Shown here: positions 1-11,840 of the stretch, one piece after another
Layout of the letters: every line of letters starts with the position of its first letter
Numbering within the stretch: position 1 is the first letter of the stretch
From: Symsagittifera roscoffensis
Lineage: Eukaryota; Xenacoelomorpha; Acoela; Convolutidae
DNA: 64,000 nt
Assembly: GCF_963678635.1 (NCBI RefSeq)
Contig: NC_087064.1
Location: 10,143,671 to 10,207,670 of the forward strand
Direction of reading: 5' to 3'
Notes under the pieces: model-generated
The model's input: the letters and a program-made list of their open reading frames with translations, nothing else
What the model was told of the DNA's origin: nothing
The model's database searches: none
Position numbers and translations under genes: made by a program

Positions 1-1055
1 TATGGATTGGACCTGGGTGCATCCCTGGCAGTCATTTTGGCAAATGGTTTTGGCATGAATTTATCCCAGCTAGAGGTATCTCTCAAGAAGATGATTTCGT
101 TTTGAGTATGACTGGAAAATTGCCAAAATGCAATAAAAAAACGATTTTCAGAACCAACGAAGTAGAATGTGATGGTCGTTTCAAATGGTAACCGGTTGAA
201 GTTGTGGCGGCATATCGGGTTGTTTGGGCGTGTCGGTAGAGGAATATAAAGGCAAATCAGAAAAGAATTGGTTCTGCATATCGTGCAAGAAGAAGCTCAG
301 ATTTGAGCTGTTTATAACAGTTCTGAAGCTCTTCCTATGATATGTAGACCACATTGTGAGGACTGTAAATGGCGACTCGAACGTGTTGTTGCAAGATGCA
401 AATGGATTGCACCCTAAATTATAGTTAACATTTCATACAATTGATGAGAACGGTAACTTGGTTTTTTAAGACAATAAAACAAATTACAATGGCAACCAAG
501 AAGTTAGATGGTTGTAGTAGCAAAAAACAAAAGATACATAGTTGCTTTTAAACTTTAGATATTGCGCACCACTGCAGTACAAGAGAAACATAAAAGAGAG
601 TACAGTGTACATGGTATGTAGAAACACATTTGCATGGAATTTTTACCATAAAGCATTGTTGATCAATAATCAATAACAATATGCAGCAATGAAAGGAAAA
701 CCAAAACCTAGAAGATTGGTCATCCAAAGTTGAATTGCGAACGCTAAAAAAAAATTGGGCAGAACTAAAAACAACAGAAACAGAAAGACAAACTCAGGTA
801 ACACATGAAAGTCGAAACGCAACACCCCTAAATCTCGTTCTTCAGTATCAAGAAATAGCACAGCATCACCAACGTACAAATCTTGTTTACGACACGGAAA
901 TTGAAAAACGCTATACTTTTCCCTAAGTCGTCATTTTCGCATAATTTTGAATCCATTGTAGTCTGCAAATAGACTTGTTGTGGAATTAATCCCTGAGATT
1001 TTCCTCTGGATGGCACAATCGAACCTTCCGGTGCATGTTGGAAGTAGCATTGGGC
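1..1055. other. No gene seen
   Basis: AT-rich sequence with only short reading frames that share nothing recognisable with known families. I see no RNA gene, repeat or transposon motif here. Confidence 0.5.
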
Positions 1056-2640
1056 GTTTTAATGTGACAATGAAAGCGGAAAGAAGGTTCAGAATACTCA
1101 GAAAACGTAAATTTTCAAAACTTTGCTTTTAGACCCGATTTCTCAGAAACTTTGATATCGCTTTTTTTTGGTTAAAACGTGTCAGACACACAATAGTCGG
1201 ATAAAACACGATAAACAGTCGGTTACAAGAGAGAACGAAGACCCATTGCAATTTTGAAACCAAGCGTCCGTGATGAACGCGCACCTGGTAAGATACTTGA
1301 GAAGGAGATCCCATGGGGCTGGAAGGTTTAGTGGCGTATTTGCGATGGATCCCAGTCCTCCCGTGCAGAGAAAAAGAGATGCTAACAGTGATATTTCTCA
1401 GCGAGAGGGTCTTGAGAGGCCCGTTACGTAAAAATGCTTTTGCAAATAAATGACACCTTTTAGCTACTGTAATGTCTTGATCGTATTGCTTCAACTGTCA
1501 TTAAAACTATCTATAATTATAGTTTTAGCGCCATTTTCAAAAGTGATCTCGTTGTCTGTGGATCTGAGACTCAGCAAGGTGAACAGATTCACATGTATTT
1601 GGCCCTTAAACAGATCAAAAATCACATAGCTAGGCTGAGATGATTAAAAACGCATAGCACTAAGGTGACTGAGAGGAGCCAGGCGTGAACAGAGGTTTTT
1701 CTATCTTCTGTCCCAGTGGAAATTCTGGACGAAAGTTGCATCCTCCTATGTTAAACAAACTGTTCGACATTTGGCCACAAGGGCTGAAGAACACAAACAA
1801 TATGTTACCGCAGTAGGCACTTTGTATGGCAGAGTGGCAAGGAAGCGACCACTGCAAAATTTCTTTGGTGTAAGATAGATCAGTCAAACAACGCAATGAA
1901 ACTCCTAACCTTAAACACGCTGCATTTTGAGATACTGAGGACAGGGATCAAGAATGCAAATTAGCTTAGGCATAGAAAAAAGTTGAAACATTAATCTATT
2001 TGACGAGAAATTTGCGAAATCTAGTAGTTAGAAGGAAACAGTGAAAATTACAAACAAGTCTCAGAAATTTAAAAGAAAGTAAGTCTTACGATTTTTTTTG
2101 CAATAATGCTTAAAATTGATTAATGGATAGGTGTTGTTTCTTCTTTTAGAACCGTTTTTGTCTCTTATGATTTTCTGTGTCTGTAAAAAATTTTATAACA
2201 AATTTTAGTCATCAGGTGATGAACAAATTTCCGGATCGTTCGAATTTACCTCCAACTATTTTCTCTTTGTGGCAATTTAACTTTAATTTTGTTGAATTTT
2301 TTATTCTCACTGAAGTTTTTTTTTGATTTCGTTGTGCAATTGCTCTATAATTCGTTACTGGAAAGTTAAAGTCCTTCAATTCTTTTCTTACTAATATAAT
2401 GAAGCATCAAAATTTAATTTTATTCATCAAAATGTGAATCAACTCCAAAAAACTACTGCAAAAAACATGGATTCAGCTTGTTTTCCATAAGTAGGATTTT
2501 TTGGCAATTTTGAAACGAGCCTTTTGATGTACAAAAATTCAAAACTTACCGAGATAAAGTGAAATTGTACTTGTTGAATGTCACCCGCTGTAAAAAAAAA
2601 GAGCTTAAAACTGTAAAATTAGCAACTTGAATTGTGCATT
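1056..2640. repeat. Repeat A, copy 1 (unidentified, about 1.6 kb)
   Basis: This block is repeated at 3946-6140 in the same orientation with only a few percent difference. It begins within GTTTTAATGTGACAATG, and TGTGACA recalls the start of the giant-element LTR. It contains a small palindrome around 1505-1530 and a segment near 1545-1580 that resembles a segment of that LTR (14746-14782). Minus-strand frames of 121 and 78 codons recur between copies, but only because the DNA is nearly identical. It could be the LTR of another element or part of a local duplication. Its right end cannot be defined, because the second copy runs into the scaffold gap. Confidence 0.75.
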
Positions 2641-2935
2641 AGTTTCCGCTTAGATACAGTAATTTCTGACAAAACTTAGATGCACATGCGGGAAAGATGT
2701 ATCTAAGGATGTATGGCGTGTCCTATCTTGTCTGAAATGTGCAGGGATATTCTCTAGGTATCAAAAATCTGCTCACTCATTGGCTGTTGGTAGGCAGCTC
2801 CTGTGGTTATGTAACGGTCGTTAATTCCCTAGATCCTAATAGAATGAGTCCAGGCTTGGTTTATAACCAGGGAGCGGCGGCGATCGAAAAAAAAGATCGC
2901 CAAACCGACAAATCTGTAACTTCAATTAATTTACA

Positions 2936-3018
2936 TTTGTCAACCTATAGATTCAGGTTTCCATCTCAGGAATCTATAGGTTGATATATATTTGTCAACC
3001 TATAGATTCAGGTTTCCA
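2936..3018. repeat. 28-bp direct repeat with an inverted copy between
   Basis: A 28-bp sequence containing CAACCTATAGATTCAGG occurs at 2936-2963 and 2991-3018. A 14-bp inverted copy, GAATCTATAGGTTG, lies between them at about 2970-2983, so the segment can fold in two ways. The surrounding 2641-3140 shows no gene. Confidence 0.8.
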
Positions 3019-3140
3019 CAGTTTCTAGCACAAGTACGACATGTATATTCTGAAGTGTGCTAAATTATGGAAGAGTGTGTAGTTTTCAATGATCAAAATT
3101 TTTTTCGAATGTCAATAACATAAATCCCACTTGTTTTTAA

Positions 3141-3710
3141 CAATCTTGGCCGACCCAGTTGTTTTTTAAGTCCGTTTAAGTGCTAGAAGTATCGTTGAAT
3201 TTCGCTAGCGGAGTCTCTAGGCACCGAGTTTTTAATTCCAACCTCTCCCGGATATCATGTCGTTATCTCCCAAAATCTGTTGCACGGGAGGGTTTGTATC
3301 CACCTCGTTGAAGGTTTACCTCAATCCAACTCGTTCTTAACTGTCTTGAAATAGCCAGTTGTTTTTTGGTCTATTTAAGTGCTAAAATGATCGTCAAAGT
3401 TCGCTAACGGAGTCTCTGGGTATCGATCACCTAATTCCGACCTCTCCCGATATAATGTCAGTATCTCCCAATATCTGTTGCACGGAGGTTTGGGATCAGT
3501 TCCGAATGATCAGTTACCTTAATCCAAACCGTTTTTAACCGTTTTGACCTAGCCAGTTGTTTTTTAAGTCTGTTTAAGTGCTAGAAGTATCGTTTAAATT
3601 CGGTAACGGAGTCTATGGGCACCGAGCCTCTCATTCCGACCTCTCTCGGAGATAATGTCGTTATCACCCAATTTCTGTTACACGGGAGGGTATATCTCGT
3701 CCAGAGCCGT
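3141..3710. repeat. Tandem repeat, three units of about 200 bp
   Basis: Three diverged head-to-tail units. The landmark CAGTTGTTTTTT starts at 3156, 3356 and 3554, giving periods of 200 and 198 bp. Each unit also carries GGAGTCT, TCCGACCTCTC-like and TCTGTTGCACGG-like stretches. The third unit is shortened. This looks like satellite-type or minisatellite DNA. The 3711-3945 stretch after it shows nothing. Confidence 0.85.
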
Positions 3711-3945
3711 TTCCAGAGTAGCTGAGATGAACTCTTTAGGGCTGTTCGTGTCGCTCATAGTTTGTGTTGATTTGTCTCTTCAACTTCGATTTCAAACGCC
3801 ACTAAGCAAATGTTTGATCTATCACAATGTAAAAGACAAGTCGCAACTCGAGAACTGTTATTGAAATTGTTTTATCTTAACAATAAAACATAATCGTATT
3901 TTTTAGAAACACTCAGTTGAAAGGTTTTCTTCTTTTGATCGAAAA

Positions 3946-4582
3946 GTTTTAATGTGACAATGAAAGCAGAAAGAAGGTTCAGAATACTCAGAAAACGTAA
4001 GTTTTCAAAACTTTGCTTTTAGACCCGATTTCTCAGAAACTTTGATATCGTTTTTTTGGTTAAAACGTGTCAGACACACAATAGTCGGATAAAACACGAT
4101 AAACAGTCGGTTACAAGAGAGAACGAAGACCCATTGCAATTTTGAAACCAAGCGTCAGTGATGAACGCGCACCTGGTAAGATACTTGAGAAGGAGATCCC
4201 ATGGGGCTGGAAGGTTTAGTGGCGTATTTGCGATGGATCCCAGTCCTCCCGTGCAGAGAAAAAGAGATGCTAACAGTGATATTTCTCAGCGAGAGGGTCT
4301 TGAGAGGCCCGTTACGTAAAAATGCTTTTGCAAATAATTGACACCTTTTAGCTACTGTAATGTCTTGATCGTATTGCTTCAACTGTCATTAAAACTATCT
4401 ATAATTATAGTTTTAGCGCCATTTTCAAAAGTGATCTCGTTGTCTGTGGATCTGAGACTCAGCAAGGTGAACAGATTCACATGTATTTGGCCCTTAAACA
4501 GATCAAAAATCACATAGCTAGGCTGAGACGATTAAAAACGCATAGCACTAAGGTGACTGAGAGGAGCCAGGCGTGAACAAAG
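3946..4582. repeat. Repeat A, duplicated 5' segment
   Basis: Nearly identical to 1056-1692. It breaks off after GCGTGAACAAAGG and the sequence returns to the start region of repeat A. Together with the next block this is one repeat A copy carrying an internal tandem duplication of about 600 bp. Confidence 0.8.
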
Positions 4583-6140
4583 GAAGTTCAGATTACTCAG
4601 AAAATGTAAGCTTTCAAAACTTTGCTTTTAGACCCGATTTCTCAGAAACTTTGAAATCGCTTTTTTTTGGTTAAAACGTGTCAGACACACAATAGTCGGA
4701 TAAAACACGATAAACAGTCGGTTACAAGAGAGAACGAAGACCCATTGCAATTTTGAAACCAAGCGTCCGTGATGAACGCGCACCTGGTAAGATACTTGAG
4801 AAGGAGATCCCATAGGGCTGGAAGGTTTAGTGGCGTATTTGCGATGGATCCCAGTCCTCCCGTGCAGAGAAAAAGAGATGCTAACAGTGATATTTCTCAG
4901 CGAGAGGGTCTTGAGAGGCCCGTTACGTAAAAATGCTTTTGCAAATAAATGACACCTTTTAGCTACTGTAATGTCTTGATCGTATTGCTTCAACTGTCAT
5001 TAAAACTATCTATAATTATAGTTTTAGCGCCATTTTCAAAAGTGATCTCGTTGTCTGTGGATCTGAGACTCAGCAAGGTGAACAGATTCACATGTATTTG
5101 GCCCTTAAACAGATCAAAAATCACATAGCTAGGCTGAGATGATTAAAAACGCATAGCACTAAGGTGACTGAGAGGAGCCAGGCGTGAACAGAGGTTTTTC
5201 TATCTTCTGTCCCAGTGGAAATTCTGGACGAAAGTTGCATCCTCCTATGTTAAACAAACTGTTCGACATTTGGCCACAAGGGCTGAAGAACACAAACAAT
5301 ATGTTACCGCAGTAGGCACTTTGTATGGCAGAGTGGCAAGGAAGCGACCACTGCAAAATTTCTTTGGTGTAAGATAGATCAGTCAAACAACGCAATGAAA
5401 CTCCTAACCTTAAACACGCTGCATTTTGAGATACTGAGGACAGGGATCAAGACTGCAAATTAGCTTAGGCATAGAAAAAAGTTGAAACATTAATCTATTT
5501 GACGAGAAATTTGCGAAATCTAGTAGTTAGAAGGAAACAGTGAAAATTACAAACAAGTCTCAGAAATTTAAAAGAAAGTAAGTCTTACGATTTTCTTTTG
5601 AAATAATGCTTAAAATTGATTAATGGATAAGTGTTGTTTCTTCTTTTAGAACCTTTTTTGTCTCTTATGATTTTCTGTGTCTGTAAAAAATTTTATAACA
5701 AATTTTTCTCATCAGGTGATGAACAAATTTCCGGATCGTTCGAATTTACCTCCAATTATTTTCTCTTCGTGGCAATTTAACTTTAATTTTGTTGAATTTT
5801 TTATTCTCACTGAAGTTTTATTTTGATTTCGTTGTGCAATTGCTCTATAATTCGTTACTGGAAAGTTAAAGTCCTTCAATTCTTTTCTTACTAATATAAT
5901 GAAGCATCAAAATTTAATTTTATTCATCAAAATGTGAATCAACTCCAAAAAACTACTGCAAAAAACATGGATTCAGCTTGTTTTCCATAAGTAGGATTTT
6001 TTGGCAATTTTGAAACGAGCCTTTTGATGTACAAAAATTCAAAGCTTACCGAGATAAAGTGAAATTGTACTTGTTGAATGTCACCCGCTGTAAAAAAAAA
6101 GAGCTTAAAACTGTAAAATTAGCAACTTGAATTGTGCATT
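4583..6140. repeat. Repeat A, copy 2 main body, ends at gap
   Basis: Matches 1083-2640 with only scattered substitutions and stops exactly at the run of Ns. Near identity to the first copy means the duplication is recent or has been homogenised. Confidence 0.8.
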
Positions 6141-6340
6141 NNNNNNNNNNNNNNNNNNNNNNNNNNNNNNNNNNNNNNNNNNNNNNNNNNNNNNNNNNNN
6201 NNNNNNNNNNNNNNNNNNNNNNNNNNNNNNNNNNNNNNNNNNNNNNNNNNNNNNNNNNNNNNNNNNNNNNNNNNNNNNNNNNNNNNNNNNNNNNNNNNNN
6301 NNNNNNNNNNNNNNNNNNNNNNNNNNNNNNNNNNNNNNNN
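6141..6340. other. Assembly gap, 200 Ns
   Basis: Exactly 200 Ns, which suggests a placeholder gap of unknown true size. Repeat A stops on its left side and the decayed minus-strand retroelement begins on its right side. Confidence 0.98.
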
Positions 6341-6697
6341 CTTTTCTCTTCCCGCTTGCTCTGTCGTGTCACTATTGTCAAAGGAAAGTCAGTCTCTACT
6401 ACTTTGTCAACTTCAGTTTGCTCCAGGTCATTCCAGTCCTCCTCAGCATAAGCAAGGATTTCGTCATCGACTTCTATTTGCTCAATTAAAATAGTCGTTC
6501 TCCTGCATGTCAGCTGGGATGCACCAGTGTTCCGAGAAGGCGTTGTCTGGTTTGATGCTCTCGTAATGGGCAGCGCATCCGTTGATCAATCGATCTAAAA
6601 TGCCACCTTGGTATACTTCAGTTATCTGAAATGGTCCAAGCCATTTCTCCACAACTTTTTGGTTCCCTTTGGGAGAACCTCTTCTTAGCAAACCCAA
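6341..6697 (-). pseudogene. Integrase C-terminal end, decayed
   Basis: The minus strand reads through a block equivalent to the GPY/F-type module and tail of the giant-element integrase. It has KWLGPFQITEV where copy 1 has KWRGPFMITEV, then AAHYESIKP, WCIPADM, and an acidic stretch with AYAEEDWNDLEQTEV. The match continues to the edge of the gap, so the element originally extended further. Stops between 6480 and 6490 break it. Confidence 0.85.
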
Positions 6698-6831
6698 ACG
6701 TAGTCGCCCACTAAGTATACTTTGGCTTCAGCGGTACTTTTATCGAAGCTCCTCTTCTGCCTAATTTGTGCCTGCTGTGTATTTCATCAGCACAAAACAT
6801 TCAGCCTCTTGATCAGGTTACGTACGTAAGT

Positions 6832-7460
6832 TCACAGTGCCGTCTTTCGCCTTCCGTATACGAGATGATAGACAATCAACGGGAGAGCCTTTTCGTGGTC
6901 TGACAACATCATGTATGGGCTGATTCCCGCGATGAAATGTTCAATTTTATTGTACGCGCCCATCACCTGAGGCAAGTGTTTGTCCCAGTCGTCCATATAT
7001 CGTGAGCAATAAATCCTCAGCATGGAGACTAGTGTGTGATTCTGCCTGTCAACCAGGCCTTTCGTCTGCGGGTGATAAGGGGTCGAGTTGGCCTGTACCA
7101 CTTTTGACCTTTTCATTAACTCCTTTGTGAGGTCGCCGATGAGTGCTTTGCCAATGTCTGACTGGAACGCGATCAGACACCCATATCTAGCGATCCAGAC
7201 GTTTATCAAATTTCTTTGTCAGGTTTCTTCCGCTGATGCCGTCATTCAGGGTACTGTTTCAGCCTATTTCATGAATCGATCGATCATTACCAGCACTTGG
7301 TTATAGCCCGTGGCTGTCATGCAGCTTTGATGATAATTTATTTGCATTACTTCCTTGAAACCGACGATTCTATCGATTTTTGAGGAAATCTCAGCTTTCT
7401 GGGGTGTTTCGCTTGTTAAATGACAGACATGCAGAAACCCACTTCTCACAAGCTTTTTTC
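6832..7460 (-). pseudogene. Integrase catalytic core, decayed
   Basis: Two minus-strand frames (7264-7449 and 6832-7209) together cover the DDE-type core. Recognisable pieces are MTATGYNQVLVMIDRF, FQSDIGKALIGDL (second Asp kept, but the following Asn-Gly changed), and YHPQTKGLVDRQNHTLVSML, where the catalytic Glu is replaced by Asp. A frameshift separates the halves. It cannot be an active integrase. Confidence 0.85.
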
Positions 7461-7881
7461 AAGCCAGGCCTTTCAAACCGCTTCTGTATCTGGTTGTACA
7501 CCTTGTCCAGGCCCTGATGATCCATCTGATCGTCTAATTTGGCTAGTCAGACTAAAGATTTTCTTCAGGTTTCTCGACTTCCCAGACAAAATTTTGTCTC
7601 ATTATCGTTCTCACGTTGACTCCCCCGACAATGTTTCTTCGCAGGGCACAATGGAACCCAACTCCCCGAACACTTCCACGTCTGGATCATTTTTCCTGAA
7701 TTGATTCCCTGGACAAAGTCTTATCTCCGGATGAAGACTGCTAGCACTCCAAGTACTCCTCTATTGCATCAACGAATTGCACCGTCCTTTGAACCAGGCT
7801 TTCATTTTGAAAATGCCTCCTTAAGCAGTCTGAGTGCTGGTTAGTTGTTGATGTTCAACGTAAAGTTTTCTTACCAGGACA

Positions 7882-8328
7882 TCATTCAGCGTCGAGTTCA
7901 CCGGTTGGTTGCTTTTGACCGGCAATCCCAATGTGTCTCTGTCTCCTCCCTATGAGAATTCTCCGCATGGTTTCAATCCAGTCATAATACTGCTTTTTAA
8001 GTTCCCTATCAAGTAGATCGCGGAGCTTCTGCATGACGTCCTGTGCCACGCTCATTGTTTTGTTCAGCAGCGCTATGCTTTTTACACCCAGCCTGGTAAG
8101 TTCTTGTTGTACCATGTTGGAGCTTACTAACAAGTGCAATGGAACTGGATCTTCTTTTGCCAACATCTTTTTTTCGGCAGCTCTTTCAGCGTGAGTTTTG
8201 GGGTGTCCTGTTAAGGGATTCCCTGATTTTGTAAGCCATCTGAGGCGTTGCAGTTTGTCATAGGTGTCTTTATCCAAAAAAGGAAAAGTAGTCCTAATTT
8301 CTGCCTTGGTAGACAGCTTTTCTTCCAA
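7882..8328 (-). pseudogene. RNase H-integrase linker fragment, open for 148 codons
   Basis: The minus frame aligns with the linker following RNase H in copy 1 (about 23520-23860). Matching blocks are FLDKDTYDKL, RWLTKSGNPL, DPVPLHLLVSSNMVQQEL and LLNKTMSVAQDVM. The linker is family-specific and I assign no enzymatic role. It is one of the best preserved parts of this old copy. Confidence 0.8.
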
Positions 8329-8394
8329 TTGCTCATATAATTTCGTCTTCCTACTGAGGCTGTCGGCGTTTCGGTGTTTTTCGCGGGTTCAGTG

Positions 8395-8690
8395 CTCCAT
8401 AATCAAGTGATATCCATCGAGGCGTACTGTCAAGCGACCGATATTGCTCTGATCTATTGATTAAGTTTTCAGCCAACCGAGAGCTCGGTTATCGAGGCGT
8501 AGTTTTAAGGAAGCACTGCCTAAAGAAGCTCTATATTTCCCAACAAAAGTAACCACCGTGAAAATTTTGGGCCTTGGTGCACCGTATTTCAGCTCGGTGT
8601 CGCATAGAATTTTTCTCCCATAAAATATGGGTCGGATAACAGTTCTTCCGTTCAATTCTTGCTCCTTATGGTGTATGCCCGAGAAAGCTA
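8395..8690 (-). pseudogene. RNase H fragment, decayed
   Basis: The minus frame at 8461-8655 reads NGRTVIRPIFYGRKI, TELKYGAPRPKIF and KLRLDNRALGWLKT. These match the RNase H of copy 1 (NGRTVLRPIAYGSK, KYGAPKAEMF, KLRVDNRALSWLKT). The catalytic Glu position is changed to Lys. Confidence 0.85.
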
Positions 8691-9525
8691 CTAGTGATGG
8701 TCCGCATCCAACACGAACATTCCTTTCTCAGTCGGCTCTCGTTTGATTCTTTCAAAAGTGACATGAGCCTCATCGGTCCAGCTGAACTTCCGGTCGACAT
8801 AAGCTTTAACGAATTTCGGGTAAGTATTAGCAACGCCGGGTAAGCTCATTAGTTCATGTTCGTCTTCGGCACTTTCCAGGTCAGCACTGCTTCGAACGCC
8901 TCAAGTTCCAGTCCGACTTCGGGTTTTTATACTGGGCGACCCAGATAGTTTTCTGAGTTTCTCATGATTTCGCACTCGGACTGTTTGTATTTCAGGCCAG
9001 TCTGATTCATTCAAGTAAAGACTTCGTCTAGTTTTTCTTTATGATCTTGTACAGTTGGTGTTATCTAGGTAGCACATTATGGGGTTCGCGTTTTTCTTCG
9101 TTACATTCGTAAGAGCTTGGGCCATCAATCGATGAAATATGGCTGTCGCGATACACAGTCCAAAAGGCATTATCTTCCACTGGAACAGTCGCAGTTCACA
9201 TTCTGAGAGGCACCTGACTGAACGCAGAGCCCAAATCCCACGTTGTGAAGAATTTAGCTTTTCCTAACTTTTAGAATTTTCATCAGTGTGGGGAATCCGG
9301 TATGCATCTTTTATCGTTACTGCACTCAAATAGTGGGAGTCGCAACAAAATTTAAGTTTCCCCCCTTCATTTTAGCCGTGAACACAACACAAGCCCACGG
9401 GTACTTTGATGGTTCAATCATGTCATTTTCCATCATTATTTATGTTTCTATCCTGCATGCCTCTGACTTGTGTAGAGTCATTATCCTAGCTGCCTCCCTA
9501 TGAGGTGCCGAGCCCTCCTCTATTT
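8691..9525 (-). pseudogene. Reverse transcriptase, badly decayed
   Basis: No long frame remains, but the minus strand keeps RT landmarks. Around 9060-9090 it reads MCYLDN where the younger copies have MCYVDD, so the second catalytic Asp is lost. Further upstream come pieces resembling the MPFGLC block (about 9160) and the region before it. Several frameshifts and stops are present. Confidence 0.75.
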
Positions 9526-9529
9526 TTAT

Positions 9530-10052
9530 CTAATGTTCCATAAAATTGCAACAAATCATGTCAGTCTTGTGTTTCGAAAAAACGTCTGCGTTCCGATTCA
9601 ACGCATACCTAAGGGAGTCCATTTTCTTTTCTGAAACTTCGCAGGTAGGTTTCTCTATTTCAAGTAGGACTGATTTGTTTTCTGCTAATTCTATTGCTGT
9701 CGGGCTTTCAGGGAAATTCGAACAACTAGACAGCCCATCGTTTGTCTCCAATTTCATAGAAAAACTTTTTTAAAAGACCTCATTACATTTATTCTTTTCA
9801 GTTTACATACTCTGTTAGCATGCAACGGACACTCAGTCAATTTTAACTTCTCAAGTTCTCAATACTCTGGTATTCTGTGTTCACAGGTAACCAAGCTTCT
9901 TCCCACGCTGTCTCGTCACCGGTGTTGCCTGCGTTTTCAACTAAACACACACACATAGTCCGTTCTGATCTGAGAAGTTTCTTTCTAAATAGCTGAGCTC
10001 TTGCTGTTTGGGTTGGAAACCAGACAAACTTGTCTTTTGCTACTAATTCCAT
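9530..10052 (-). pseudogene. Protease-RT junction region, decayed
   Basis: Frames 9843-10052 and 9530-9757 (minus) match the spacer between protease and RT in the younger copies. Recognisable stretches are SETDDGLSSCSNF-like (ETNDGLSSCSNFPE) and RNADVFSKHK. The RNADVFSKHK block ends in CCNFMEH, corresponding to the part that copy 1 has lost by deletion and copy 2 keeps. Confidence 0.8.
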
Positions 10053-10167
10053 TTAACTTTCTCATCTTGAACATGGCCACAACAGCTTGATGTTTCAGCC
10101 TAATTTTTTGACCTTGCAAAATTGGCGCCTTCGCTTAGTTTATCAAAACTTCAATAACAATTTTCTT

Positions 10168-10436
10168 TTCATACTTCCTCTTTGGGTCCGTGATTCGTAT
10201 CAATCTGTCGTTGAGGTCAATCGTGACGTCAAGTTTTGCACGAAAGCGCGTCCCAAGAAGAGCTGGTTGGACTCATCTAGAATCTAGACCACGAAAATGC
10301 TTCATACTTCCTCTTTGGGTCCGTGATTCGTATCAATCTGTCGTTGAGGTCAATTGTGACGTCAAATTTTGCACAAAAGCGCGTCGCAAGAAGAACTGGT
10401 TGGACTCATCTAGAATCTAGACCACTAAAATGCTCA
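10168..10436 (-). repeat. 133-bp tandem duplication within protease 3' region
   Basis: The sequence starting ATACTTCCTCTTTGGG at 10171 is repeated from 10304, a period of 133 bp with few differences. On the minus strand it encodes the NFDVMIDLNNGLIRI-like end of the protease region, so the duplication arose inside the decayed element. Confidence 0.9.
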
Positions 10437-11154
10437 TCAAGAGCTGACTTTGTCCCAGCTGCAGCGAGATGATAATTGTCCTTCCGGCCACATATATTGC
10501 ACTCTGATTGGCCGCGGCTAGTCGGATATTACTCGGTACCAAGTCCGACCTATCGAAATTCATGTCGTCCACGTGCTAATGGCCCTGACACTGAAAACCG
10601 TGCCAGTGTCAATCAATCCCTTTTTTGAAAGCTGTCTGTCTTGTACGCCCAACAGCACGTGTGCTGCCAGATCAGCCTCTCAGCCGAAGTGTCCAATTCG
10701 TCGTAACTTGAGTTCCTCTGGACCGATGTAGATCCGGACTACTTGATCACTTGCACTCGTCACGTGAGCCTTCCTGTAGATGTTTATGCCGTCCACATTC
10801 CTCAGACGTGGGTATGAGCCATAGACCTCCATTTAAGGTACATTCACCTTCATCAGCCTCGGTACACCTGTTGTGAGCAACACTCTCACAGCTCTGCATT
10901 CCATTCTCGCGAAAGCAATCTGCGTAAATATCTAGGCGAACAAGGGTTATTTCAGACGGTTTACTCAAGTTTTTCACCATTTGATGACCCGCAACCAATA
11001 AGACTGACAATATCTTGCCATCCTCTCTCGTCATTCCTGAAGTTTTTCCCGAGATTACGTTCAACTTCGAACCTCTGCTCCTAGATATCTCATTTTCTTC
11101 TGTTTTCAAGGTCTTTTCCAACGGGTCCAATTTTTCAACGGGGACCTCACCCAT
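10437..11154 (-). pseudogene. Protease and pre-protease spacer, decayed
   Basis: The minus frame 10747-11154 contains SKLNVISGKTSGM and a block like NLSEPSEFTLMHLDTYAD of copy 1 (here NLSKPSEITLVRLDIYAD). The region 10437-10746 should hold the aspartic protease, but no intact D-T/S-G is readable. Broken by several frameshifts. Confidence 0.75.
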
Positions 11155-11840
11155 TGTTCAAATTCTCTCGTAGCTAACTTTCGTTGAACCTTTTGCATTG
11201 CGGTCCGAGCCGCTAGGCAGTAATCCACTTAAACTTATTAGCTGAGACGGCATCCAAGAATGGCGCAATTGCGTCTTCCGGCACTGTCTTTACCTTCTTA
11301 GTTGCGACGCTTCTTTCTCTTTTCGCGTATGAGCTTCATTCAATAGGCTTGCTCAACTGGCCTTTACTCCCGATAGCGCTTCTTTGTGGCGGCGGTGCTT
11401 CGCTTCTGCGCATCTTCTTCCAAAACAGAGTGCAGTCAAAGTTGAGGTGCTCCTCAAGATAGCAAAAACATCTCGGTCCATATTTCGTTTTTAACCCTCG
11501 CACATATTGATCGTGATCCTCGTCCGTCGTGTCCTCGCCGTGAAGAAAATGAAATGACCACTTTGTTTGAATGTGGAAAAAGCGCTTGACCTTATCTTTT
11601 ACATATAATCACGAGGTCGATACCAACCGCAACCAGTGCCGGTATTCCTACTACTTTAGTTGCCGTAATTGCCATGAACTTCGAGGCTAAAACCAAGTTT
11701 ATTTGTGAGATTCTTCCATCAGGTTTACTCCTCCTCATCAGCAGCTCGAGCTCAAAAATCTTCACCATCGCCTGATGCCCTTGCACAACGATGCAGCAAA
11801 ATATCGAAGGTCTTTCGAGCACTGTCACGTTCATTTGCTC
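11155..11840 (-). pseudogene. Gag capsid/nucleocapsid, decayed
   Basis: The minus strand at about 11440-11500 reads YGPRCFCYLEEHLNFDC, a damaged version of the second zinc knuckle of copy 1. Frame 11592-11834 has VQGHQAMVKIFELELL and INLVLASKF, matching the capsid C-terminal part (VQGHQAMMRFEKRR, MNLAVASKF). Confidence 0.8.

Noticed and set aside
1129..1494. 121-codon minus-strand frame repeated at 4155-4382 and 4628-4993
   Set aside because: The copies are nearly identical DNA, so the shared frame carries no evidence of protein selection, and the protein resembles nothing.
2879..2901. Terminator-like hairpin GGCGATC ... GATCGCC around an A run
   Set aside because: The window is eukaryotic and no gene ends here; likely a chance palindrome.
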